DNA from: Caldicellulosiruptor kronotskyensis 2002
Lineage (GTDB): Bacteria > Bacillota > Thermoanaerobacteria > Caldicellulosiruptorales > Caldicellulosiruptoraceae
DNA length: 64,000 nucleotides
NCBI RefSeq assembly: GCF_000166775.1
Contig: NC_014720.1
Span: forward strand, 2,164,501-2,228,500
Reading direction: 5' to 3'
How positions within the stretch are numbered: position 1 is the stretch's first letter; every line of letters starts with the position of its first letter. A model generated the notes under the pieces. The model saw nothing but the letters and a program-made list of their open reading frames with translations, did no database searches and was not told the DNA's origin. Made by a program: the position numbers and the translations under genes. Positions 27,863 through 37,500 of this stretch are shown piece by piece.

Positions 27863-28765
27863 TTAAGCTTCTTTTTTCTTTGTCGCAAAATATGCTAAAA
27901 TTCCTGCTGTTGTAATTATTATGAACATTGCCGAAGCAATTGTGCTGCCATATCCCATCTTAAATGAGGCAAAAGCGTTTTTATACATATAAGTTGCCAT
28001 GAGTTCTGTTGCGTTTGACGGTCCGCCCTCTGTCATAACATAAATCAAATCAAAATATTTAAGAGAACCAATCAAGGATAAAATACAAGCAGTCTTTATG
28101 GACGGGGCTAAAAGAGGAAGTTCTATTTTCCAAAAATACTGACCTTGTGTTGCCCCGTCTATTCTTGCTGCTTCGTAAAGTTCATGAGGAATGTTAGAAA
28201 TTGCAGCTATAAAGAATATCATGTAAAAAGGTATATATTGCCAACATATAACAGCAACAACAGAGTAGAAAGCTACATTTGGATCACCCAGCCAATCTTG
28301 ATTTAAAAAGTCAAGGTGTAAAAAGTTAAGTATTCCAGCTAAAAGCCCAAATGATGGATCATATATATATTTAAATAGTACACCAATCGCCACTGATGAC
28401 ATTAACATTGGAAGATAAAACAGTGACTTAAATGCATCAAACTTTTTGCCACCTCTATCAAGCATTACTGCTATCAATATTGCAATTGGCATTTCGATTA
28501 TTATAGATAAAAATATAAATTTAATATTATTACCAAATGCGTGCCAAAATATCGAGTCATGTATAAGATCAATCCAGTTTTTAAAACCAAGATATAATTT
28601 TCGAGGAGAAACACCATCCCACTCGTACATACTGAGGTCAAAAGACATTATTATTGGCCAAATTATATAAACTCCAATAAGAATTAAAGCGGGAGCCAAA
28701 AACAATAAAATGCCTAAATTTTGCATTAGTTTTGATGCCTTATCTCTCTGCAATTTTAACTTCAC
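27863..28765 (-). CDS. Carbohydrate ABC transporter permease, MalF/LacF type
   Basis: 300 residues, membrane-spanning. It has the EAA loop ELYEAARIDGATQGQYFWKIELPLLAPS and the GGPSNATELMATYMYKNAF segment typical of the UgpA/LacF branch. It pairs with the downstream MalG-type permease (37-nt gap). The GTG at 28765 overlaps its only Shine-Dalgarno-like sequence (GGGGAG); a TTG four codons in would have normal spacing, so the N-terminus is uncertain by a few residues. Confidence 0.88.
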   Translation of the reverse strand: MKLKLQRDKASKLMQNLGILLFLAPALILIGVYIIWPIIMSFDLSMYEWDGVSPRKLYLGFKNWIDLIHDSIFWHAFGNNIKFIFLSIIIEMPIAILIAVMLDRGGKKFDAFKSLFYLPMLMSSVAIGVLFKYIYDPSFGLLAGILNFLHLDFLNQDWLGDPNVAFYSVVAVICWQYIPFYMIFFIAAISNIPHELYEAARIDGATQGQYFWKIELPLLAPSIKTACILSLIGSLKYFDLIYVMTEGGPSNATELMATYMYKNAFASFKMGYGSTIASAMFIIITTAGILAYFATKKKEA

Positions 28766-28809
28766 TCCCCAAAATTAAGTTTTAATTTAAACAGTTTTAT
28801 AGAAAATTG

Positions 28810-28856
28810 AATTGGTATTAGCCATGGAGATTTACTTTCCATGGCTAATACCAATT
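28810..28856 (-). other. Perfect 19-bp stem-loop between binding protein and permease genes
   Basis: Arms 28810-28828 and 28838-28856 are exact reverse complements (AATTGGTATTAGCCATGGA) with a 9-nt loop. It starts about 28 nt after the binding-protein stop and is followed by only a short U-rich stretch. It is suited to partial termination or to protecting the upstream mRNA. Confidence 0.8.
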
Positions 28857-28884
28857 TTCTTTATTAGTATAAAATATTTAATTC

Positions 28885-30192
28885 TTACTTCTTGAAATAT
28901 TCCTTAGCAGCTTTCTCCATTTTTTCTGCAGCAGCTTTTGGTGTAATTGTCAAGCCAAAGAGAGATTGCACAATATCCTTATGAGTCTCTGCAAGTTGTG
29001 GTGGAAGGTATTGATCCCACCAAAGCTGAATACTCTTTGCTTTTGAAATTACATCATAAACTTTTTGTAGCATTGGATCTGTAAATTTTAATCCTTTTAC
29101 AGGTGGAATTTGACCATAGTTAATTCTCTCTTTTACTGCCTGATCATCAATCAAGTATTGAATCATATTGAATGCTTCTTTTGGATACTTACATGTAGTT
29201 GTCACAGCATAGTAGTTTGAAGACGCCATTCCAACTAAACTTGTTGGATCTCCTTTCCCACCCTTAATCGACGGGAATGGGAAGAAATCAAGATTCTTTT
29301 CATAAAATTCTTTCTTTTCAGCCTTTACTATAGGTATCTGCCAAGTTCCCATTAATTCCATTGCAGCTTTTCCAGAGTATAAAAGCATTCTTGATTGTCC
29401 CGTATCCCAGTCAAGTCCATTAAATCCTTTTGGGAATGCTCCCATTTTGACCAAATCCTGAAGCATCTGACCTGCTTTTACAAACGGTTCATCTGCAAAG
29501 CTACCACCTGTTCTCTCAGCAGCTTTTTCAAACGCTGAAGCACCACCTAATTTATTTACCAAATTCCAATACCAGAAACAACCAGGCCATTTTGTTTTAT
29601 TAGCAAGAGTTATCGGAGTTATTCCTTTTGATTTTAATACCTTTACAATATTTAGAAACTCATCATAAGTCGTTGGTACTTTCAAATTGTATTTTTTGAA
29701 TATTTCCTTATTGTACCATACAAGCGCAACACCAGCGCCTTCAACTGGAACTGCCCATATCTTATTGTTATAAGTAATTGGGCCAAATGCTGCATCAACA
29801 AATCTGCTCTTATAATTTTTCTCGTTCATATAAGCTGTAATATCTTTTACCTTACCAGCCCTTACATATTCAAAGAAAGGACCACCACCCCATGTAACAA
29901 ATACATCTGGTGCCTGGTTAGAACCCATAGCAATTTTTAATTTTGTCTTGAATGAATCATTCTGTAGTGGAACAACTTCAACCTTAAAGTCTGGATGCGC
30001 TTTCAAAAATCTGTTTACTTGGTTTTGAATCATTTGCTTTCCGACAGCATCAGTTGTGATGTGCCAAAATACAATCTTTTTTGTTCCACCAGCTGAGCTG
30101 AAAGCCTTTTCAGATGGTGAAAAAACTAAAACTAAGCTCAACATAAAAACAACCAAAGTTACCAACGCTACAATTCTTCCAAGCCTCTTCAC
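28885..30192 (-). CDS. Extracellular sugar-binding protein, family 1 (xylan operon)
   Basis: 435 residues. An N-terminal signal segment (RIVALVTLVVFMLSLVLVFS) is followed by a family 1 solute-binding fold (KKIVFWHITTDAVGKQMIQNQVNRF, VPTTYDEFLNIVKVLKSKGITPITLA). No lipobox cysteine is evident in the signal. The GTG start has AAAGGAG about 11 nt upstream. As first gene of the operon with xylR and a xylanase, behind a XylR-like operator, it probably binds xylo-oligosaccharides or xylose (inference). Confidence 0.9.
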   Translation of the reverse strand: MKRLGRIVALVTLVVFMLSLVLVFSPSEKAFSSAGGTKKIVFWHITTDAVGKQMIQNQVNRFLKAHPDFKVEVVPLQNDSFKTKLKIAMGSNQAPDVFVTWGGGPFFEYVRAGKVKDITAYMNEKNYKSRFVDAAFGPITYNNKIWAVPVEGAGVALVWYNKEIFKKYNLKVPTTYDEFLNIVKVLKSKGITPITLANKTKWPGCFWYWNLVNKLGGASAFEKAAERTGGSFADEPFVKAGQMLQDLVKMGAFPKGFNGLDWDTGQSRMLLYSGKAAMELMGTWQIPIVKAEKKEFYEKNLDFFPFPSIKGGKGDPTSLVGMASSNYYAVTTTCKYPKEAFNMIQYLIDDQAVKERINYGQIPPVKGLKFTDPMLQKVYDVISKAKSIQLWWDQYLPPQLAETHKDIVQSLFGLTITPKAAAEKMEKAAKEYFKK

Positions 30193-30208
30193 ATTACACC
30201 ACTCCTTT

Positions 30209-30231
30209 TGGTTTATTTATTAAACAAACTA
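30209..30231. promoter_or_regulatory. XylR-like operator in front of the xylan operon
   Basis: A palindrome centred at T30220. The right half TAAACAAACTA is identical to the xylA operator. The left half differs at two positions (an A to G and a G to A change). It lies between a weak TATAAA-type -10 region and the ribosome site of the binding-protein gene, where a bound repressor would block transcription. Confidence 0.75.
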
Positions 30232-30432
30232 TTTATATATTTCGCTGCAAATTTTAAAACTCCTTCTTCGATTTTTTAATCTTTTGTTAATTAATATTAA
30301 ATAATTTGTCATTTCTCAATATATTTTTGTTGTATTTTTATTAGCTTTTATAATGAAATATGTAACTTCATTTTGTTAAATGCTAACAATTTCAAATGAG
30401 CTTTTGAAGCTGATTTTTTTGTTGAAATGTTT

Positions 30433-30438
30433 TATAAT
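30433..30438 (+). promoter_or_regulatory. Probable -10 box for the unknown gene at 30488
   Basis: TATAAT 50 nt upstream of the start codon; no good -35 partner. It is followed at once by an ATCTAA-A-TTAGAT inverted repeat. The rest of the 295-bp divergent gap (30193-30487) is AT-rich and shows no gene. Confidence 0.4.
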
Positions 30439-30487
30439 CTAAATTAGATATTTCAATATACACTTTTGTTGAGGAGATTTTAAAACT

Positions 30488-31183
30488 ATGAACAAATCAA
30501 TAGTAAAACTTTTTACCATTCTTGCGTTTTTGCTTGTACCTATGTATATCATAACTACTATTGTTAACCACGTTAAGATAAAAAATGAGATTAAACATTT
30601 TTCTAATCGTCAGTATTATATAACAGCCCCAAATAAAATTTCTGATAATAGATCATACATTTCGACTTCTGTATACAGTAAGCTGTATGAAAATCAACAA
30701 ATAAATGATAATCTTACTATCTCTGACAATGTCTTTACTCAAAAGGTTTCAGATTCCATTTATATTGTAAGTAGTAAAAATTCAAATGGGACCACAACTC
30801 AGAAAATTTACTATAAAAATAAGGTTTCTGCATCTGAGATGAAATATTATAGCCCTGTTATTAGTTTTATCAAGTCTCAAATCTTGATGTCAAATGTCTT
30901 TGAAAAAGGAATTTATGATGTGTACATTGAAAAAATTGACGTAACATCAAAGTATATAAATGCTGCTGTAATGTTTTATCCTTTAGAAAAGATTGAAAAC
31001 AATAAAAGTTCTTTAATTGACGGTGAAATGATTGTCCTTACATTCTTTGTCGATAGAAGTAAAAAACCAGAAGAATATTCGCTCTTATCTGTGATAAAAG
31101 ACCACAGCCCAAATGACTTTTTTAATGTGTTTTTAAAGTCGGTTTATAAATTTACTGTGATAAAGAAAGGAGACGAGGATTAG
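30488..31183 (+). CDS. Unknown membrane-anchored protein
   Basis: I do not recognise this 231-residue protein. One N-terminal hydrophobic segment (residues 7-24) suggests an anchor or uncleaved signal. The rest is polar, rich in Ser, Tyr, Asn and Lys, and predicted to lie outside the cell. GAGGAG lies before the ATG. The gene is 9 nt upstream of an endonuclease III-like gene on the same strand, so the two are probably co-transcribed, although their locations in the cell would differ. Confidence 0.6.
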   Translation: MNKSIVKLFTILAFLLVPMYIITTIVNHVKIKNEIKHFSNRQYYITAPNKISDNRSYISTSVYSKLYENQQINDNLTISDNVFTQKVSDSIYIVSSKNSNGTTTQKIYYKNKVSASEMKYYSPVISFIKSQILMSNVFEKGIYDVYIEKIDVTSKYINAAVMFYPLEKIENNKSSLIDGEMIVLTFFVDRSKKPEEYSLLSVIKDHSPNDFFNVFLKSVYKFTVIKKGDED

Positions 31184-31192
31184 AAAAACGCT

Positions 31193-31870
31193 ATGAAACA
31201 AGAAGATATTTCGCAATTTCTTTATAACGTATATAACAAGCTCTATGAATATTGGGGCCCTCAACACTGGTGGCCTGCTGAAACCAAATTTGAAATGGTC
31301 ATTGGTGCAATCTTAGCTCAAAATATCTCTTGGATCTCTGCTAAAAAAGCTATCTGTAATCTGAAAAAATTAAATATTCTCTCAGTTGAGGGAATTTTAC
31401 AAACTCCTGAGGAGAAGCTTGCTGAATTAATCAAAGCTGCGGGATATTATAACCAAAAAGCCAAAAGGTTGAAGGAATTTTGCAACTTTTTAAAAAGAGA
31501 GTTTAACTCTGACTTAGAAAAATTATTTGCTCTTGACATCTCCAGCTTGAGACAGGTTTTGCTTTCTCAAAAGGGAATAGGATTTGAAACAGCTGATAGC
31601 ATAATTTTGTATGGTGCTGAAAAACCCATCTTTGTGGTAGACAGTTATACAAAAAGACTTTTTTATAGGCTGGGTTTAATAGAAAGTGAAAAAATATCAT
31701 ATAATGATTTACAAGCAATTATTATGGCCAATCTGACTCCTCAAACCAAGTTTTTTAATGAGTTTCATGCACTTATTGTAAAGCATTGCAAAGAAATTTG
31801 TAAAAGCAAAAAGCCAATTTGTAACAAATGCTGTTTAAGATTAATTTGTAATTATTATAATGAAGAGTAA
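31193..31870 (+). CDS. Endonuclease III-like DNA glycosylase with 4Fe-4S cluster
   Basis: A base-excision repair glycosylase of the HhH-GPD superfamily, 225 residues. The helix-hairpin-helix is LLSQKGIGFETADSIILYG; the catalytic Asp lies in IFVVDSYTKRL. Four cysteines spaced C-x6-C-x2-C-x5-C at the end fit the iron-sulfur cluster of EndoIII. The KGIG-ETADSI and VVDSYTKR pattern and the absence of the EndoIII catalytic Lys motif point to a 3-methyladenine glycosylase-like branch (MagIII type). Substrate not proved. Confidence 0.82.
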   Translation: MKQEDISQFLYNVYNKLYEYWGPQHWWPAETKFEMVIGAILAQNISWISAKKAICNLKKLNILSVEGILQTPEEKLAELIKAAGYYNQKAKRLKEFCNFLKREFNSDLEKLFALDISSLRQVLLSQKGIGFETADSIILYGAEKPIFVVDSYTKRLFYRLGLIESEKISYNDLQAIIMANLTPQTKFFNEFHALIVKHCKEICKSKKPICNKCCLRLICNYYNEE

Positions 31871-31877
31871 TTAAATA

Positions 31878-31910
31878 GAAGGCTGTTCAATAATGAGTTG
31901 GACAGCCTTC
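31878..31910 (+). terminator. Terminator-like hairpin after the glycosylase gene
   Basis: GAAGGCTGTTC pairs with GGACAGCCTTC (one G-U) around an 11-nt loop. The U tract is weak (TTGAG). It ends 9 nt before the insertion sequence, so insertion may have displaced its tail. Confidence 0.55.
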
Positions 31911-31944
31911 TTGAGACTATAAATAATTTTGTGTAAAGTATAAG

Positions 31945-31999
31945 AACCTCCTTCTTGGTAAGAATCAGAATATAAACAAAAATATCAAAGAAGGAGGTT
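31945..31999 (+). promoter_or_regulatory. Hairpin masking the transposase ribosome site
   Basis: AACCTCCTTCTT in the left terminal repeat (31945-31956) is the exact complement of AAGAAGGAGGTT (31988-31999), which contains the Shine-Dalgarno sequence of the transposase. Transcripts entering from outside the element would fold and hide it. Confidence 0.65.
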
Positions 32000-32006
32000 T
32001 TTTGAT

Positions 32007-33233
32007 ATGGAGAATGTTTTAACAAAAGAGCAGCTCTTAGAGTTTATAAGAAAAAATAATATTCAGAGTGTAAGTGATATTTACGAAAGTTTGAAAGACC
32101 TGTTCAAAGATGTATTTCAAAGCTTTTTAGAAGCAGAAACTGAGGAAACTCTGGGTTATGAAAAATATGATATTAAAAACAAACAAACTACTAACTCTCG
32201 AAACGGATATACCCAGAAAACCGTAAAAACAAAATTTGGAGAGATGGAAATTGATATTCCAGGAGACAGAGAAGGTGAATTTGAACCCAAGATAATTCTC
32301 AAATATAAAAGAGATATCTCTGAAATTGAAGATAAAATAATAGCTTTATATTCCAGAGCAATAGTAACAAGAGATATTCATAAACAAATAAAAGATATCT
32401 ATGGTATTGAAGTATCTGCTGAGATGGTAAACAAAATTACAGAAAAAATAGTACCATAGAATAAGAGAGTGGCAAAACAGACCATTGGAAAAGATATATC
32501 CGTTTATTTTTATGGATGCAATCCATTACAAGATAAAAGATGAAGGCAAGATTGTAAATAAGGCTGCTTACGTTGTTTTAGGGATTACCATTGAGGGATA
32601 TAAGGATGTTTTAGGAATATGGATAGGAGAAAGTGAAAGTTCTAAATTCTGGCTTGGAGTTTTGAATGATTTAAAGACAAGAGGGGTAGAAGAAGTCCTG
32701 CTGTTTTGTGTTGATGGTCTTACTGGTTTAAAAGAAGCAATAGAAGCAGTGTTTCCAAAGAGTGATATTCAAAGATGTATAATCCACCAGTTGAGAAATT
32801 CATTTAAGTATGTTTCGTATAAACACATAAAAGAATTTTCAAAAGATTTCAAGAGAGTATACCAGGCAACAAATGAAGAAGAGGCATTTGAGTAATTTTT
32901 GTACAAATAAAAGAGAAATGGGGGAAACAATATCCTTATGCATTTAGAAGCTGGTAAAGCAACTGGGAAATGCTGACCTCGTTTTTTAAGTTTCCCCCAG
33001 AGATTAGAAGAATAATTTATACAACAAACATTATAGAAGGTGTTCACAGACAGTTTAGGAAAGTTACAAAGTCAAAATCAGTATTTCCAAATGATATAGC
33101 TTTAGAAAAGATGCTTTATCTTGCGACAAAAAATGTTGTAAGAAAGTGGACGCAAAGATACAGAAACTGGGATATGATATTAAACCAGCTTTTAATAATG
33201 TATCCTGAGCGGTTGAAAGAATATATAAAGTAG
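32007..33233 (+). pseudogene. IS256-family transposase, frameshifted and interrupted
   Basis: The protein matches IS256/mutator transposases in three pieces. Piece 1 (32007-32459) holds the N-terminal DNA-binding part, including TTNSRNGYTQKTVKT, and ends at a TAG. One base out of frame, from about 32460 to 32895, the catalytic core continues (PFIFMDAIHYKIK, with the first Asp, and FCVDGLTGLKEAIEAVFP). A second frame change near 32893 leads to IKEKWGKQYPYAFRSW, a TAA stop near 32955, then TSFFKFPPEIRRIIYTTNIIEGVHRQFRKVTKSK to 33233. Two frameshifts plus a nonsense codon mean it is inactive. Confidence 0.88.
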
Positions 33234-33251
33234 AAGCAATCATTTGTTCGC

Positions 33252-33289
33252 GTTTTTTTAACTGCTTCTATAGAAGCAGTTAAAAAAAC
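33252..33289. repeat. 17-bp perfect inverted repeat at the 3' end of the transposase
   Basis: Arms GTTTTTTTAACTGCTTC and its exact complement enclose TATA. It begins 19 nt past the transposase stop and could terminate transcription from either side. Confidence 0.6.
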
Positions 33290-33457
33290 AAATAAAAAAA
33301 GATAATATAACCCAGTATTAAATTTTCTCCATGAAGTTAAAAATTTATGCATAAAAAATATTGAAATGGAAATACTAAAAATAGAAAGTTGGCAATAAAA
33401 TTTTGAATGATTACTTACCAAGAAGGACGGCTTATCTTAAATACACAAAATTATTTA

Positions 33458-33784
33458 CACACCCCAACAAAAAGCTCAAAAAAGTTACTATTTTTCGCTG
33501 TTATGAGAAAAATTATTTGTATCATCTTTGCTATTATGCGTGATAAAAAACCTTTTGAAAGCAGAAACTCCTAAGGAACATATTCGAAGATGCTTTAATA
33601 ACACTGCTGTTTATTGCGTATAAATAGTTGTTTTATTAATGAAACATTAGTTAACCATAATATGTGCTCAGCCTCCATATGTTATGTCAACTTCTAATGG
33701 ATGGCTTACTTTCTTATACCCTTTTAAAAGAATTTTCTACCATAAAATGTTATCAAAAATTTTTTAAAAAACTTTTGACTTTAA
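33458..33784. other. Intergenic stretch without a recognisable gene
   Basis: About 330 bp between the insertion sequence and the starch-binding-like gene. It is AT-rich with scattered stops in all frames. I see no convincing gene, RNA or promoter; it may be remnant sequence. Confidence 0.5.
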
Positions 33785-34432
33785 TTAGCTGGTCTCTTTA
33801 AATTTAACAACTGAACCTTCTTTTGCACCATTCCATGCCCATGATAGGTTCCCAAAACCACCTATTATAATCTTAAATCCATATGGTATCGAAAAATCAT
33901 TGTAACTATTATCATATAAATAGGTATATGTTGCATCTGGCACTCTTACAAATTGATACTTACCATCATTAGGGTCCCATTCACTATTAACTCCTACAAA
34001 TTTAAAAGAATTTTGCCCTACTAAACTATCAGGCCCATTTGGAAAATGAGTGCTGTCAATTACAAGCTGAGAATTTTTGAAGAACCAAAACTTAACTGTC
34101 TGACCATCTGTAACATTAAGAGGTATGTTAGTATTATTATCTGCTACTTTTGGAGCACCTGTACACCATATACTACCATTTATAACTGCTTTGAACTCAT
34201 AAGAACCACCAGTTTTAAAAGTATACTCACCATAATAAAGTCCCGGAGTTGAGGTTTCACTCAAAACAATATTAGAGCTGTCAAAATTCCAGTTACCAGC
34301 ATCCTGCCAGTTACCTACAATTTTTATGGTATCTTGTGCTCTTGCTTGCTGTGGAAAAACACCTAAGAACAACGAAAATACAAGGACAATGCTTACCAGC
34401 AGAGCAAGAGACCTTTTTAATAGCATTCTCAT
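33785..34432 (-). CDS. Small secreted protein with two X25/SusE-like starch-binding-type domains
   Basis: 215 residues: a signal peptide ending near AQARAQD, then two similar beta-sandwich repeats (IKIVGNWQDAGNWNF ... and FKFVGVNSEWDPNDGKYQFV ...) like the X25 modules found N-terminal of pullulanases and amylases. No catalytic domain follows. It could be a free-standing starch-binding accessory protein or the surviving front of a larger enzyme whose rest was lost next to the insertion sequence. It sits downstream of the pullulanase gene on the same strand. An AAGGAGG lies before the start; a second inner ATG is possible. Confidence 0.6.
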   Translation of the reverse strand: MRMLLKRSLALLVSIVLVFSLFLGVFPQQARAQDTIKIVGNWQDAGNWNFDSSNIVLSETSTPGLYYGEYTFKTGGSYEFKAVINGSIWCTGAPKVADNNTNIPLNVTDGQTVKFWFFKNSQLVIDSTHFPNGPDSLVGQNSFKFVGVNSEWDPNDGKYQFVRVPDATYTYLYDNSYNDFSIPYGFKIIIGGFGNLSWAWNGAKEGSVVKFKETS

Positions 34433-34477
34433 CCTTCTCTTGACCTCCTTCTACTTATTTTGGTTTTAGGGGTGAAT

Positions 34478-34536
34478 ACCCAACCCTGCACACCTATCCA
34501 TCTCACTTAGAGATTGGACGGTGCGCAAGGTGGGCA
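34478..34536 (-). other. Imperfect GC-rich stem-loop between pullulanase and the X25-like gene
   Basis: Minus-strand CCCACCTTGCGCACC can pair imperfectly with GGTGTGCAGGGTTGGG across about 25 nt. It follows the pullulanase stop by about 15 nt with no U tract. It is unusually GC-rich for this genome. Confidence 0.4.
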
Positions 34537-34548
34537 AATAATCTTGCT

Positions 34549-37500
34549 TTATTTATCAGCCCAGTTCAAAACTGTATCGTTGACTATCATCTTTCCGCCG
34601 CCTTCATCTTTAACTGTTAGTTTCCTATTCTCTATCTCTTCTTTATTTGCACCTTTCTCGACTGTAGTCCAGCTACCTCTTGTGTATTTATATTCGAATG
34701 TTTCACCTGCGTTAAGTTTAACAGTCACAGTATATATCCCATCTTGCAATCTTACAAGTTCTATTGCTCCATCCTTATCTCCTGGATTCCAATCAGAAAG
34801 TCCAGCTTTCCCAAACGAACCTGCCAAATAGATAACATCATCATCTGTCCCAGCTGGTACCTTTACTTTAAATGTGACTTCAATATTTCCATTACCATAA
34901 ACTTTTGGAACTGCTACTGTACTTGAGCTTTCTAATAATACAGGGTCCTTACCGGTTACCTTAGTAAAACCTTGTGGAAATTCATTGCTCTTGTATGCAA
35001 CAAACATAGAAATTGGTGCAACCAATGCCTTGCCAGCAACAAAGTTTGTAAGATTCTTAATTGGTGTTGTGCCAACTTCATCTCCATTTGCAACAACTAC
35101 CCAGTTCCCTTCTGGCAGTGTGACCTCTTGTACTTTCTTTGTTGAGTTGTAAACAACTATAATGTCATTCCATGTATCTTTTGGATATGTGAGTCTGAAT
35201 CCTAATGTTCCTTTCGGTGTTTGGATAAATGTAAGATATTTCAGTATGTCTTCTGCAGTTGTCATTCTGAAGGCCGGATGAGCTTTTCTTAGTGCAATCA
35301 GACCCTGATAGTACTTGAAAGTGTTGTACCACTTTACTTTAAGGTTCCAGTTGTACTTATTAATTTTATCACCCGCATTGTATGAGTTATGATTCATATA
35401 TTTTGTTCGGTTGAATTCAACTCCACCATGCAAGAATGGAACACCCTGTGCTGTCAAAACAATTGCATTCGCAAGTCTACCCATCTTATCCTTGATGTAA
35501 TCTGGTTCATTTGGCACACTCTTTTGAAGTTTATCCCAAAGAGTTAGGTTGTCATGTGCTGAAACATAGTTTATACATTCATCCGGGTCTGCAGCAAAAT
35601 CACCAAGACCACCTTGAATGCCTCTTTTGAGATCTTCAAGCCTAAACGAGTAATTCCCTTGCATGAATCCCTTAGATTCATTGTCAAGGTTTCCTCTTAT
35701 TGCCTCTCTTATTCTGTCGTTAAAAAGTCCTATGTGAAGGCCTGCCTGATTAAATGAGCCTATTTCCATTCTAAGTGAGCTATCAAGCGGTGTTGAACCT
35801 GCAAGCCAGCCCTCTCCATAGATTACTGCTGATGGATTTATCTTTCTTATTTCTTCTTGAGCTTTTGCCATAGTAACCCTGTCTATTGCTGCCATTAAGT
35901 CAAATCTAAAACCATCTATGTGATACTCTTTTGTAAGGTATGTCAAGGTATCAATTATAAACTTTCTTACCATAGGTTTTTCTGTTGCAATTTCGTTACC
36001 ACAGCCTGATGCATTGGAGTAGTTTCCATCTTTGTCTTTTCTGTAGAAGTATCCTGGTACTATCTTGTCGAATATTGATAATTTTGCATCGCCAATCTGG
36101 AATGTGTGATTAAAAACAACATCTTGGATAATGCCTATGCCAGCCTTGTGCAGTGCCATGACCATTTGTTTGTACTCTTTAATCCTTGCAATTGTGTTTG
36201 GATTTGTAGCATATGAACCTTCAACGTTTTGATATAAAACAGGGTCATATCCCCAGTTATAGCCTTTGTCAGGATTGGTCTCATCTATTGAACCAAAGTC
36301 ATATGTTGGAAGCAGATGTACATGGGTTATACCAAGCTCTTTCAAATGGTCAATACCTGTTTTTACGCCATTCGGTCCTTTTGTCCCTGTTTGGGTAAAA
36401 CCTAAGTATTTGCCTCTAAACTCTGGCCTTACACCACTTGAATCATCTATTGTGAAGTCTCTTACATGCGTCTCATAAATTATCGCATCCTCTTGATTCT
36501 TTAGAGTCACAAAAGTATCTTTTTCCCAGCCGACAGGGTTTGTATCTTTTGGATCAAAGATTAAGGTTCTTTCAGAATTTGCAGATGTTGCTCTTGAATA
36601 TGGATCTGGCACAACATATTTTCTGATTGTATCGTCAGTTATAGAGTTAGAAGCATGCCAAACTTCATACTGGTAGTATTTCCCTTTCAAATCTCCATTT
36701 ATCTTAAGATACCATGTTCCGTTGACAGACTGCTCCATTTCATACTCTTTATACTTGGTAGTCTTATAATCATCATAGAGTCTTAGTATAACTCCAATTG
36801 CTGTTGGAGCCCAAAGTCTGAACGCTGAATAAGCTTTTGTATATGTGCATCCTAAGTCATTGCCTTTATAATAATATTTTGGATTGTCTAAGATGTTTCT
36901 TGCCTGTGCAACTGTTGGTTTGAAGCCATCTTTCGATACAACATAAGGAACCTGTGGTTCTAATTCATCTTCAGTTGTAATCTTAAAGGTGTCAACTTTT
37001 GTTATCTTTTCATTACCAGTGTAAAGCTCTTCAATAACCTTGTCATTCCCCATTCCATCCGGATACCACTTTGCAGATGTACCATCCCATGAGGTGAACT
37101 TGAACTTAGCACCAATTACAACACCGTCTTTGCCAAGTTCTTTTACAAGTTCATAGTAACCTTTCTCTGCATTCCATGTCATTTTCCATGCAGGAAGCGG
37201 TTTGTACTTTCCTTCGGAAGATGCTGTTCCGCCCCAGTCGTTCATTGTTCCAGAGACATATACATCTATCTTACCAGAGGTGTCTGTAAATTTAAAATCA
37301 CCTGCTCCAGGTTTTAATATAAATTTCACTTTTGTGCCACCATCAATGAGTTCATACCCAGCTTCTTCTGGTTTAAAATTCTTATTTATCTTAGGCAAAA
37401 CTGGCTCAACTTTTTTGATAGAAACTTCTTCATAAAAGGCTGTAACTTTGAACCCTTGAGTCCTGTTATTTGAAAGGATATCTGCCTTCTTTGCAAGCTT

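Larger units (their letters stand above)
31920..33457 (+). mobile_element. Decayed IS256-family insertion sequence
   Basis: Imperfect terminal inverted repeats of about 40-45 bp bound the element. Both ends begin TAAATAATTTTGTGTA and share CCTTCTTGGTAAG further in. The 1538-bp interior holds a broken IS256-type mutator transposase. No 8-9 bp target duplication is visible (left flank ends TTGAGACTA, right flank begins CACACCCCA), so the copy is old or was rearranged. It lies between the glycosylase gene and the starch-binding-like gene. Confidence 0.82.

Noticed and set aside
30439-30454. ATCTAA-A-TTAGAT inverted repeat near the start of the unknown gene's transcript
   Set aside because: Too short and AT-rich to separate from chance in this genome; noted with the -10 box only.
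33116-33421. A 101-codon minus-strand frame over the transposase end
   Set aside because: It is antisense to clearly recognisable transposase sequence and runs across the inverted repeat; no family resemblance.
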